From NCBI RefSeq assembly GCF_029873635.1, contig NC_080421.1, positions 2,852,001 to 2,916,000 of the forward strand: 64,000 nt of DNA. Direction: 5' to 3'. Position 1 is the first letter of the stretch, and every line of letters begins with the position of its first letter. The notes beneath the pieces were generated by a model. That model did not search any database, had not been told where the DNA came from, and saw only the letters and a program-made list of their open reading frames with translations. Source of the stretch: Malania oleifera (lineage: Eukaryota > Streptophyta > Magnoliopsida > Santalales > Ximeniaceae). Both the position numbers and the translations under genes were made by a program. Shown piece after piece: positions 25,363-37,500 of this stretch.

Positions 25363-26876
25363 TTCGCTGAGCAATAATTGTTGCGAGAGAAATTCAAGAA
25401 CGAAATTACCTCCCCCTATGTTGAGGAGATAGATCCTTTATCTCTAGCCCACCTCAACCCCTAGACCCTGCATCCTGCTTACCGAGCAGTGGGCTCTGCC
25501 ATTTTAGGGTCTTCGAACTTCTAATTGAATCTGGAGGTAGATGACGCTCGGTTTTTTTAAATAGAATTCTTCCTTCCTCTTGCAACCCATTAATAAGAGT
25601 ACGTTGAATTTAGAAACATGAATTTCATATTATATTTATAAGTTTGAATATAAATATAATGTTTTTATTTTTTTACTGATTAAGTAAATTTACAACAATC
25701 ACATAAAAAGATAGTTATTTTTCATTCCGATATACCCAAAATATATCACCCACCTAGAGAAGGTTAGAGCGTAGCATTAATAAAGAGAGTTACCGCCCAA
25801 GTCAATCGTCACGTCGGAACAATTGACGTTCACCTTATAATGGCTAAAGTGATCCATGCCAACGGATAATAATAGGAGCGATTCATGCCTACGCTATAAC
25901 TCATCAATAAATGACATACTACTCAGGTGTTACTGAGCATCATCCCCTTGTGAGGAGGGATGAGCGGATGGATCAACCAACGAATTTGCAAATTGATCAT
26001 CGAATGAGGTAGGCGATCTAATAATACTAAGGAATTAATAAAAAAATGAAACCACACATCTATGCATAAAAATAAAATGAAATTAAAAATAATAAAAAAA
26101 TTGATGACAAAAGATACTTTACCCCCTGGAGGTTTGGTAAAAAGATCAAAAGATAACTCCCAAGGTGTGGTTCAGGTGGTAGTGCGGGTTGTAGGAGTGC
26201 CTCTCACGAGGTAAGGTATTCAAACCCTCCTGAACTCATTTCCGCCTCTGGACTTCTGAATTTACTCTCCCTTTGAAGTTGTGGGGTCAACTTTAAGGGG
26301 TGCAGGATTAGTCACGTGAACCATAAAATGGACATATGGATACCTGGTGCGTAATCCAAAAAAAAAAAAGATCAAAAAAATAAAAATCTTCTTTTGAGGT
26401 TTTAAAATCTTGACTTTTTTCAAGATTTTAAAAATATCATAAATCTTCTTTGAGTTTGTCAAAATTATATAAAATTTCTCTATAAAAATTTTGATTTTTT
26501 TTTGTAAAATATAAGGATAGAGACGAAATTTTTGAAACTTAAATTGTCTTTTTATCAAATTTTAGGAAGGTCAATATTTTTTTCCCAATATTAATTTATC
26601 ACTTAATTTTTTTAATGTTTTTAATATAAATTCTCGTAAATTTTTGTTCACCCCTCGTTGCATTACACAATTGAAACGTGAGTTCAAATTCCGCTCTCAG
26701 GCTCGCAAGACGTGAAAATCAGCACGACGTCAAACTGATAATCGGTCTAATCCTCAGCGACCTGCCCTGTGTTCTCGTCCGCCGGTCTCAAGATTTTCCG
26801 TTGCAGATGCGGCGGGAAAATATAAAAAACGAAACGGCCGTGAAGCAATTTTCGCAATGTAAGTATTTTGATCAAT
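25363..26876. other. Divergent promoter region between the two PPR genes
   Basis: The PPR-SMR gene starts leftward at 25362 and the MEF9-like gene starts rightward at 26877, so this 1.5 kb must carry both promoters. I see no strong TATA box adjacent to either start, which is usual for plant housekeeping PPR genes. A SINE occupies 26152-26364. The remainder is AT-rich with no ORF of note. Confidence 0.6.
26152..26364 (+). mobile_element. tRNA-derived SINE with 13-bp target duplication
   Basis: About 213 bp. A tRNA-like head carries an A-box-like GTGGTTCAGGTGGTAGTGC (26166-26184) and a B-box-like GGTATTCAAACCC (26215-26227). The tail is TGGTGCGTAATCC followed by about 12 A. It is flanked by AAAAAGATCAAAA at 26139-26151 and 26365-26377, as expected from target-primed retroposition. 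It encodes nothing. The family is unknown to me. Confidence 0.75.
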
Positions 26877-28934
26877 ATGTCACTACGCTGTGCTTCCATG
26901 GCGGATTTGGCGACTCGCTTCACGAAGACGGGCAGCTTCAACCTCGCCGTTTCAATATGCAGGAGACATCGGTTCCGGCTTCTTCACTCCCCACCCGTAA
27001 TAACTCTCATTCCCAAGAGTGTATCTGGGTCATCTCATACTTTTGCCTCCATGGCGAAACCCAGTAATTCTTATACCCCATATCGGACATGGAACAAAAA
27101 GATCTCTCAGTTGATCCGTAGTGGCCGTCTTGAGGAAGCAAGGGCGTTGTTCGATACCGCGAAGCACCGAAATACTGTTACTTGGAACACTATGATTAGT
27201 GGGTATGTGCGGCGAAGGGAGATGGCGAAGGCACGGAATCTGTTCAATGAAATGCCCGAGAGAGATGTTGTGTCGTGGAATTTGATGATATCGGGTTACG
27301 TATCTTGTCGCAGGATTAGGTATATCGATGAGGGGAGATATTTGTTTGAGCGGATGCCTGAGAGAGATTGTGTTTCTTGGAACACGATGATCAGTGGGTA
27401 CATGCAGAGTGGGCAGATGGCCGAAGCTTTGTCCCTTTTTGATAGTATGCCCGAGAGGAATGTTGTGTCTTGGAACGCAATGATCACTGGTTTTTTACAG
27501 AATGGTGATGTGTCCAGTGCGGTTGAGTGGTTTGAGAGAATGCCTGAACGGGACTCGGCTTCTCTTAGTGCACTTGTGTCAGGTCTCGTTCAAAATGGGG
27601 AGCTAGATAAAGCTGCGGAAGTTTTGGTTGAAAGTAGGACAGGGGATGATGGCAGGGAAGATTTGGTCCATGCTTACAATACTTTAATTGCTGGGTACGG
27701 TCAGAGGGGAAGGGTTGATGAAGCTCGATGCCTTTTTGATCAAATCCCATTTTATGATAAACGAGGAGAAGAAAACGTTGGGAGGTTTATGAGAAATTTG
27801 GTTTCGTGGAATTCTATGATTATGTGTTATGTGAAAGCAGGGGATCTTATTTCTGCTAGGTGTCTTTTTGACCAAATGATTGAACAAGATACTTTCTCGT
27901 GGAACACTATGATTAGCGGCTATGTTCACATGTCAGACATGGAAAGTGCCTTGAATCTCTTCCATAAAATGCCAAACCCTGATACATTATCATTTAATTC
28001 TATTATCTCTGGGTTTGCTCAGTTGGGCAAGTTGGAACTTGCTCAAGATTTCTTTGAAAGGATGCCCCAAAAGAACCAAGTAACTTGGAATTCCATGATA
28101 TCTGGGTATGAGAAAAATGGGGACTACAGAGATGCAATTAGGCTGTTCACTCAAATGCAAAATGAAGGAGGGAGGCCTGATCGACACACCTTGTCTTCGC
28201 TTCTCAGTGTGTGTGCTGGCTTTGTTGCTTTACATCTAGGTATGCAGTTCCATCAGCAGGTTATCAAGGCAGTTATTGCTGATGTGCCAATAAACAATTC
28301 CCTCATTACCATGTATTCAAGATGTGGGGAGATAATTGAGGCACGGGCCATTTTTGATGAGATGAACTTGCAAAAAGATGTAATTTCTTGGAATGCAATG
28401 ATTGGAGGATATGCATCCCATGGTTTTGCTTCTGAGGCTCTTGATCTTTTTCGAGTGATGAGGAGGAATAAAGTACGACCCACTTATATTACATTTATAT
28501 CTGTTTTGAATGTGTGTGCTCACGTAGGGTTAGTGGAAGAGGGCCGGAGGCAATTCAAATCCATGGTTTGTGAATTTGGCATTGAACCAAGGGTTGAACA
28601 CTATGCTTCTATTGTTGACATTGTAGGCCGGCATGGGCAGCTAGAAGAGGCCATGGGTTTAATCAATAGCATGCCATTTGAGCCAGATAGGGCCGTGTGG
28701 GGTGCTTTGCTGGGTGCTTGTAGGGTGCATAACAATTTAGAATTGGCTCAGGTGGCAGCTGAAGCATTAATGAACCTTGAACCAGAAAGTGCAGCCCCAT
28801 ATGTGTTGTTATACAATATGTATGCTGATATGGGACAATGGGACGATGCAACAGAAGTGAGAATGATGATGGAAAAGAATAATATCCAAAAGCAGGCAGG
28901 GTCTAGTTGGGTGGGTTCCACTCAATGTGAATAA
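26877..28934 (+). CDS. MEF9: MEF9-like E-class PPR protein, mitochondrial RNA editing factor, 685 aa
   Basis: Intronless, from the ATG at 26877 (MSLRCASMADL) to TAA at 28932-28934; a second ATG ten codons further (MADLATRF) could also serve. The arginine-rich, acid-poor first 60 residues fit a mitochondrial presequence. From about residue 75, PLS-type PPR motifs follow, many with the WNTMISGY signature. The C-terminus has an E domain (EHYASIVDIVGRHGQLEEA ... YVLLYNMYADMGQWDDA) and no DYW domain. Motif order and several segments, such as RCLFDQIP and ALITMYSRCGEI-like stretches, match my memory of Arabidopsis At1g62260. That protein, MEF9, is required for C-to-U editing of a site in nad7 of complex I. 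E-class proteins need a DYW-type partner in trans for deamination. The editing target here is inferred from orthology only. No disruption is seen. Confidence 0.88.
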   Translation: MSLRCASMADLATRFTKTGSFNLAVSICRRHRFRLLHSPPVITLIPKSVSGSSHTFASMAKPSNSYTPYRTWNKKISQLIRSGRLEEARALFDTAKHRNTVTWNTMISGYVRRREMAKARNLFNEMPERDVVSWNLMISGYVSCRRIRYIDEGRYLFERMPERDCVSWNTMISGYMQSGQMAEALSLFDSMPERNVVSWNAMITGFLQNGDVSSAVEWFERMPERDSASLSALVSGLVQNGELDKAAEVLVESRTGDDGREDLVHAYNTLIAGYGQRGRVDEARCLFDQIPFYDKRGEENVGRFMRNLVSWNSMIMCYVKAGDLISARCLFDQMIEQDTFSWNTMISGYVHMSDMESALNLFHKMPNPDTLSFNSIISGFAQLGKLELAQDFFERMPQKNQVTWNSMISGYEKNGDYRDAIRLFTQMQNEGGRPDRHTLSSLLSVCAGFVALHLGMQFHQQVIKAVIADVPINNSLITMYSRCGEIIEARAIFDEMNLQKDVISWNAMIGGYASHGFASEALDLFRVMRRNKVRPTYITFISVLNVCAHVGLVEEGRRQFKSMVCEFGIEPRVEHYASIVDIVGRHGQLEEAMGLINSMPFEPDRAVWGALLGACRVHNNLELAQVAAEALMNLEPESAAPYVLLYNMYADMGQWDDATEVRMMMEKNNIQKQAGSSWVGSTQCE

Positions 28935-31900
28935 TATTTGTGCATGGATTGGAAGTTGCAATCATGGTATTTGAGATTTGATCTATATGATTTGTTGTTA
29001 TATTTGGAAACCATAAATTTGTAGATTTGGGGGTACTCGGACTGTAGTACTGTTACATTGGAAAGAATGTTAGATCATAAAGAAGCTATCACATTATACT
29101 TCAGTTGGGCCTGCCTCTTTCGAGGGTCTCATTTCTTTGGAGTTTGATTCATAACGGTGTCAGGCTTGATGTACTCGGGAGAAATAAATCTTGATAGAAA
29201 TGGTCATCTGAAGAAGCAAAATAAATGTTTGTTCATTATGGGCTTCTTTTGTATGCAACTACAAGCAGACTCATTGCTCTAGCCTAGAATATGACTATTC
29301 TGACGTGGGCTGCATGGGCCTTTAATTTTTGTATTGGATTGATTATTGCATTGGCTGACTGTAAAGATAGAGCGATTTTTACATTATATACTTAAGAGAC
29401 ATGAAGCAATGCTGCCATGATTTTTCTGGCAGAGGACTAAATTACTCTAGTGCAGTTTATGGACCCCCACATCTGTTGATTACAAAATATTCTTACGAGT
29501 CATTTTTTATGCACTAGTGGGAAATTTGATTGGTTTACCATTGATGTCGTTGCAGTTGCGGAAGCTTGAACTGGCTGATGCACACTAAACCAGGTAAGCT
29601 ATTATTATGTGCAAACTTGTTACAATAACTGTATCATGATATTCCAAATCTTTAATAAATCCGTTGTTGTACTAATGTAGAACATATGCTAGTCTCAGAC
29701 ACATGCTTGGCCCCAACTTTCGATATATACTCCTCCAACATGTCTCCCATACTATGTAAGTTTGTCCAGCCATTTTAAATTTTATTTTTAAGGTTACACT
29801 ACACGTTCTTTAAAATTTGACAGTGTTTTGGATATGAATTGATGGTAGTCTGGTAGAAGCAGAAATGGGAAATGAGTGAATTTGCAAGAAAGCAAAAATC
29901 CTTGCATAGTGTTGCACGCGGCCATTTCAAGACCAAACCAAGATGACTTGGATAGTCATGAGACTTGAATGAAACAAATTAGAAGTTTTAGGACTAAATT
30001 GAAGATTAGGGCATAGTCCAAGGACTATTTTTAGTTTTCAACACTTTGACCTTTATATAATACTTTTTCTAACACACCTTAACACAATAATAACTATAGT
30101 GATTAAGACTTTTATTTTTTTTTGTTCATTACAACGACAGTGATAATAGTTTATTTAATATTATAATAAATTTGGCAACATTTCCAATAAAAGGAGGATG
30201 CATTGATAATTTCTATGGATGTGCATTTCCTTTTCATAAATGGTATGTAAGTATATTCTACTATATATCATCTTATTAAGATTGTCGAGTCCTATTCATG
30301 TATGCTTTTGGAATTAGGATTCGGCATGCCTATATCTGTGTTGTATCGTCCAGTCCCTCTATTTGTGTTTTTTGTCTTGCATTGTTCTTTGGTTGGTAAA
30401 GATGTAGAATGTAGTATAACAACCCAACACCACCCCCCCCCCCCCCCCCAAAAAAAAAACCAAAAAAAAGGAAGAAAAGGAAAGAAAAATGCACAGAAAG
30501 TTAAGAAAAGGAAAATCCTCCTCATATACGCACATTGCCACGTGTGTATTTAGAAAAAGAAACTTTATTGAGAAAAAGAGATAACATAACCTTATTAGAA
30601 AAACAAAAAAACAAAAAACTAGAATATTTTAAAAAAGAGGGGGAGGGGAAAAAAAAGAAAAATTAAAAGTTGAGATGCAAATTCTGCAAAAGCAACCAGA
30701 AGGAAATGCCACTAAGAAGCAAGGCAAACAATTATGTCTCAAATTAGAAGCACAGGCAAAGCAACCAAGAAAAAAGCAAGCATTTTTCTCTTGCCATTTG
30801 CCAAATAAAGCAAAACACCATAAGAACCGCACACTGTGGCTTTCTTGCATCCTAATGCCTCTTGAAACCTCTGAAAGAAACCAACAAGAAAGCCTCCAAT
30901 GAACTCAGGCCCACCCAACATTCACCAAATAAGCCAAAAATCTTACTACATAAACTCAAAGTCATAGAGCAATGTAGGAAAGCTAGCATGAGACTCATCA
31001 TTACCAGTATTACCCACGCCATATGATTGAATAGCCTGTGAATTATTTATGGATATTAATAACCTTGCAATTAATTCATAAATCATAACATGCATTTTTC
31101 TTAAATACATATTTTCTTCTTTTATCTTTTTATCTAGTAAAAATTGAGTGGCAAGATCCATGCTGTAGGAATTTGAAATTGCTTAATAATGGATTTCCCA
31201 TGGTAGTCCTCGTAATTGCCCAGCTGCTTCATGTATATCTGCTTTTTAAAACATGTAAACATCTTTGTTTTGTCCGACTTCCAGAATTTTGCTATGGATT
31301 AATGTTCTGATGTTAAGAGGCAGTTGCTCTTAAATAGAGTCCCTGCTCAATTCCAGGTGATAGATGCTACTCAGATTATGGCCATGTTGAGGACTACATT
31401 GCTATCCAAATATCTGTTGAACCTTGAAGCTTGCATGTATTTTATATTTGTGAAGAAGCATTAGTTCAGCATGTGAGTTTTTTTTAAGTCTTTAATTGCA
31501 TTTCCCTTTTATTAGAGTCTGGGTGTACTCTGATGCAAGCCTAAATAATTCTTCATAACAATGAGAATGATGTTTTTAACATTTGACTGGTGGTAGCCAA
31601 CCATATGATCAGTTTCATTCGGAAGATCTCTTGTTTAAATTAATTTGATTAGTTTTCTTTCCATTATTGCTTAAACAGTTGGTTGTCTCAGCCTATGGAC
31701 TTTTCTTTGGTGGTAACAACATAAATCTGAAGTCTGTCATCATTGCACCATGCTCACAGACCTCCCCTATTTCATAAATGAGATATTGATTCTCAATTAC
31801 GTTATTTTATTGAATTTTAACATAAATAGATATTGATTGTCAATTGAGGCATTTTACTGAATTTTAACACCCATGTGACGCTGTCAATGTTCTTACAGTT

Positions 31901-34592
31901 GGGCATTGGGAGCTCTTGTTTTATAAGTGCACATTCTATATTTAAGTATTCATGATCGCTCTTTAATGTTTTTAACGGATACCCATTTTATAGGACATTA
32001 GTTTACCCCTCCCCTGCCTCCACCCAGTCATCAAAGCTAGCTCTTTCCTAATGCTCTAAACCACCTTAGCCCACCCCCACCCTCACCCTGCAAACACACA
32101 ACACATTTAGATGCCCTGCTATGAGATTTGATCTCAAATCTTTGGTACCCTGAAGACTTAATAGCAAGCTACCAAGCACCTTCTACACAACTACTTGGAG
32201 GGGATATGATAGTTAGTTGTTGAATGTTGATAACATATGGCTGTGCCTGTGCTGAGATATTCATCAATGGCATTCATTGATGACCCTTGGAACCTTCTTC
32301 CTCTCTAATTGCATCTTTCATCTTCTCTTTAACTTTAGAGGCTTCTCTATCTCATTTTCTTTTTCTCTCTTATCCATCTCTAGCACGCGTCCAATATTTT
32401 CAGAGCTGATCGCGGTGTAATCCCAATGCATACGTCAACTAGTCGCTCCACAACAAGTGGTTGCCCAATTATCAGTATGCCTTGGGTCTAACTTTCCAGG
32501 ACTGAGCTCCATCCTCAATGACTAGGGATTGCACCCATAGATTTGTAAGACAGAATATGCTTCTTCCATTAAGCTGAAACTAGTTGGAGGCTGATTGCTC
32601 AAACAATTGCCTCATCATTTGTCTCCAAACCCATGGTGAGTCCCACCATTTACAAAGCTGAGATAGAACTGAAGCTGGTGTATGGAAATTAAGCCATTGG
32701 GGATAATCATGAGTATTTGAAGAGACTCCCCGCTGTTGTCTCTCCCTACTTGTAATCCTCATCCTTCATGGAAAAGTTGACTGTCCAACTGACCACAGTG
32801 GCTTCCCATCTGTTCTCCTGCTGAAATATGCTATGCTGTCTTACCCTAGTTCCTCTGGTATTTAACAAGATTGCATCACACTGGAAGCAAAATTAGAATT
32901 TGCCATTTCCAGAATAGAAACGAAGACTCAATAACCTAGTGGCTTTGAGATCATAACAAGTTGTGACCATTGAAATCTGGATGTTGCTTCAGGAAGTCCA
33001 GCAATGAGAATTTGTCAACATTAATTGGGCAACTCAACATGCAATAAACAGCCATGCTATAAGACGCCCCAGCTATGAACACAGCGTGGAAGATAGCAAG
33101 TTCATTGGACATACTGGCAATAGTACACAGGAGCATGCTCATCTTGTTCAGTGATGGACACAAGAAGGCTCTTAAAGGAATATTGAAGAATTTCCAAGGC
33201 TTCTATAAAGTGAATACTGTTTTCGCAAGACAGCATATTGATATTTTCTGCTTGCAGCTGGAGACCACAGTCAGTGACACAAAAGGGGATTTTGCCAGAG
33301 CTTATTTTGGTTTGTGAGGGACTGAAGGCCCAAGCTTTTGTATGTTCAGATGGGTGCTGACAAAGGTGGTGGTATGACACTATAACCCTCTATAGTTTGG
33401 CTAGGGCCATGAAATGGATGAGCTGGCCTTTGGCCATCAATGGGAACACCACAAAGTTATTTTTAAAACTCTGCTGCTTGTAGCCATTTCAGATGGCAGA
33501 GGGAGGAGCAGCTGGCTCTCTTGAATCTTTGTGGTTGTAACAGTACTCATAATGACAAAATGTTAAATGGTTTGGAAGCAAAGTTTGTTTTAATGTTAGT
33601 TTCCAGCATTTACTTCTGTTGAAATTTTGGTGAGTTGTTTGTCAGCTTCAATTTTTTCCTTACCATCTTTGATCTCAACTCAAGTCCAAATTCAGGAAAT
33701 CACACCACGATGAAGAAAAAAAAGTCTCAATTAAGGAGTTTGAACCTTTAGCTTGACTTGCTTAATTTTACAGATGTGGTTGGAGATAACTCTTGACCCA
33801 AAAAAGAAAAGCATGCCATTTTTCCCACTGCACTCAACCTTGGAGAATTCTTGGCAGACGGGTTCCTAAAAACTGTCGAAGTATTGCATGGAAGTGTTGG
33901 AAAAACCATAAGTTGCTCTTGTTCTAGTGATATTTATACATGTGCATTAGGATTCTATAGGAACAAAAGGTTGATTTAGTGATTAGGCATCTGCGCAGTT
34001 GTCGTTGCTCGGAATTGGAGCAGCTCGTATCATCAGACTTTGAATTAAGGCAACCAACTGCACAAAAACACAATAACATATGTTTTGTGAGCAGGATCCA
34101 TCAGCCATGGAAAATTAGGACATGTTTAAATGTGGAAAAAAAATTTTATTTTACATTTTAGTTTTCTAAAATTTTCAAAAAAGGTTGCTTTTTTTTTTTT
34201 TGCACATTTAGACAAACTCTTTATTTTGTACCTTTTCAGTACAAATCATGAAAAACTAAAAAATAAGTTAAATTGTTATAATTCTTTGAAAAACTAAAAA
34301 AATTGAAAATGAAAAATATTTTTCACAACTAAATGAACCCTTAGCTTTTGGGGTAGAAGGGGCTGATAACGCATGAACTTCAGGCTTCAAGCAATTGGAA
34401 GGCTGGTCAGCCTTAATAAAAGTAGCCCTAGGAGTTTTAAAGAAAATTTTGATGAGCTTTCCATGATGTTGCTTAAGAACCTCCTTTTTATAAAAAAATT
34501 GAAAAAACCAATTTAAGTTGCACCTCATTGTTTAGTTTGAATTTATGGAAAATTGAAAATTAAGTTTTAAGCATCGATGAACAGAATACAGT
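28935..34592. other. 5.7-kb intergenic region, no supported gene
   Basis: The first 700 bp is probable 3' UTR and flank of the MEF9-like gene. A run of 17 C followed by 10 A lies at 30433-30459. Sequence at 32400-33550 is GC-richer than its surroundings and carries short minus-strand ORFs (32951-33163 and 33102-33380) without a recognisable domain; it could be a decayed gene or transposon. A MITE lies at 34118-34340. I see no intact protein gene, tRNA or rRNA here. Confidence 0.5.
34118..34340. mobile_element. Tourist-like MITE downstream of the transporter gene
   Basis: 223 bp with imperfect inverted ends, GGACATGTTTAAATGTGG at the left and the complement of GGGTTCATTTAGTTGTGA at the right. 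It is flanked by TTA on both sides (34115-34117 and 34341-34343). A-rich and non-coding. Confidence 0.6.
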
Positions 34593-37500
34593 CTAGTCTG
34601 CACGTATAGAATAACTCTGTTTCATTAATCTGCAGCAAATTAAAGTAAATGCACATACCGACACCACTCCGATGCATAGTATGCTGAAGCCAGGGAAGTT
34701 AAAGGGTGCTCCTTCGGATAGAAACAAAGCTAGATGAACAAAATAAGCTTTGTTAGTCTAAACATATCGTTCACCTTTTTTTTTTTTTGCTTAATTTGCA
34801 GAAGAAAATGAACAAGCATTCTTAGCATTTTTCTTGTCACCTGTTAGTGGACTAAACATCAAAGGAGAGATGATGTTGGCAAAGGAACTTATGCCTGAAA
34901 TGCATCCTTGAGCTTTTCCCTGATATGAATTTTAATGTCACATAAACACAAAGAAAAGGCAAAAAGAGAATGAGGAAGAAAATTGATCTTGGACAAGTAT
35001 TTATTTTTTTCCCCTTTTAAGTAGAGAGAAATGAGGGGTACTCAGGATGCTTCCACAATAAAAATGAAGAACACACTACACGTCGGAAAAAGGATCTTAA
35101 CAACATAGCTTGAAGACCATTTTCCATCCAAATGGATTAGGTTAGATTAGGGCTAATATGTTGCAGGAAAGTGAAATAGATTTGTCTTGAAAGCTTTGGT
35201 GGCAAACTTCCAATATGTTGAGTGATTTACTTTCTTCTATCATAACAGAACAACACATCTCGTTACCTGCTCATCCGGTCCAACTTGTTTGGAAGCTATG
35301 CTTCGAATCTGCAAAAGTCAGGAGACTAGAGATCAACAACATTAACCTAATCCAACTGAGAAGAGTTTACACCAAGATAAATACAAGTTCTTACACATGG
35401 GGTTGTAAATACAACAAAAACAGAGAAGGCAGCAACGGCATATGGAACCTGCACGTTATTAAAATGTCCATAAAAGCTAAATTAATTGCAAAGAACTACT
35501 GCAAAATTACAAAAAATATAAAGAAGTGTAAAAGTCAAGGCATGCTATGGCGTTTGCTGTGTATGACGAAACAGAGAACGAAGGAAGAGTTAAGCTTGCG
35601 AGTATAGAGGAAGACAATTACCCAAACTGACCATGCTACGCTGTTTAGTACCAACTGCATAATTCAAGATACCAAATCAGCATCTTAAGCTTACAAATAT
35701 AGAGAATATCCTATGGAAGAAAGCATGTAATATAGTGAGATGTACATTTATAGTTCCAATGAAGAGGCCCAAGGAAAGCAACTTCTCCTCCCTTACATAT
35801 GGAGCCAGCATGGGCATAAATAGCAGCTGCAGGACCAATTCACAAATATTCAAGAGCCAGAATGTGGTAAATGATATTATTTGAGAAAAAGAAACCAAAT
35901 TGAAAGAGATTGAGATCAAATAATTGCAGAACATAAAGGGATGTAGATTGTGCCTGTGAAACTGTCCCTCCAACCCCGACAACTAGCATTATATCAGCAA
36001 ATTGATCTTTGTTGAAGTGAAACCTGGCCTTCAAGAAATACTGCATGGCATGAAGAATTTCAGGTTTAGTAAGAGGCTTAACTCCATTTCTCAGTGCAAA
36101 AATAAGCAGTAGAGGTTGAAGTCCACTGAGTAAAAAATTGTGGGCAACATTATTTGTGCTTGAGGCATAGTTTTTCAGCCATTGAAGTTTCTTTTTCCTA
36201 TAATGTCTATCCATTCATGGGCAGGAAATCCCCATAATAGCCAATTTCTATTATGTACTCGTAAAGGAGGCTGTTGCAGGCACAATAAGTTGCCAAACAT
36301 TCACTAATATGATGGGTGTGCAAAAATAGTTGAACAACTCGACAGAATCTAAACATGATCTATTTTTTGGGCTCTAAACTCTAAATATCTAGGTATCTTA
36401 CCCTTGGATACTGGGTGATCAGGGGAAAACATCCTACACCATGCATCACATTGATCATGTTTTGACTATAAAGGAAAGTACCATTAATGAAGCCTGAAGT
36501 CCACCTTCACACAGACTGTTAAAGAACATGACGATTGCAGCCTGTGAAAATGTCACGCTGCAACACAAGATAAAGAAATAAAGCCATGTTAAAATTTCTC
36601 CTTAGAAAAAAAAAAAAAAAAAAAAGAACTCAGGCACAGTACAGATAATTCAAATATGCTTATATCAGATAAAAGGCCCCCATTCTAGCATCATAGACAA
36701 AGTGTGATTTTTGCTGTTTCACTACCAAAAAATCATCAGGATGTTAGAAACATAAATACATGCAGGTCATTGGAAGGATGCCTGGTCTTATTCCTTAAAC
36801 CCTACTCAAGGTGATCAATAAAGTGTCACTAATGGATTTGCATTTGCCTTAGAAAGATTAAAGAGCATTTTAGGACAATAATATATTAAGAAAGCAAAAA
36901 GAGGCCCATAATATGCAAGAAAAATAAACTAAAATAAAATCTATGCAGCTAGTCTTACCTACTCTTCAGCAAGCGTATCAGATCACTGGGAGGTGGGATA
37001 TTCTTAAAGGCCTTGATTTTCTCAGATGAATTGTCATGGGTTTCAATGGTATCCTGTCTGCTCTTCAAGATTGGCTGCATTGAAGCATCAATCTCACATG
37101 CTGTATCCTTGAGGAAAATTCTCATGTACACAGCAGCAAGCATGGACACAGCTGCAGCAACCTGAAAAGCTCAAAAAAGAAGTAGGAATATCAAAATGTA
37201 TCTTGGAAACAAATTATAGATATAACTGAGGGGAAATATGAAAGAGGGCATCAAGTAGGAGACCTGAAAAATACGAGCCGGGGAGAGAAGGCGAGCAGTT
37301 AAAGTTCCACAGACAAACGAGGCTGAAACTACCCCAGACAGAACCCCAAATACCGATGCCCGTTGTGTCTCAGAAATGTTGTCTGCCTGAAAAACAAAAC
37401 GTAGGAATACTATGTGGCTCAATGGGTCAACAAACAGCATATAGACCAGAATGCTGTAGTACATCACTCATGAGCTCATAAAAACTAATGCTTAAGCTGT

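Noticed and set aside
30433-30459. C17-A10 homopolymer as a functional G-quadruplex or regulatory site
   Set aside because: An isolated slippage-prone tract with no gene context; could also be a sequencing artefact.
34600-34623. A GT-AG intron before the last residues of the transporter (donor after GVVS, acceptor CTGCAG)
   Set aside because: Reading straight through gives a hydrophobic segment (VCAFTLICC) that fits the last membrane helix of the family, so splicing is not needed.
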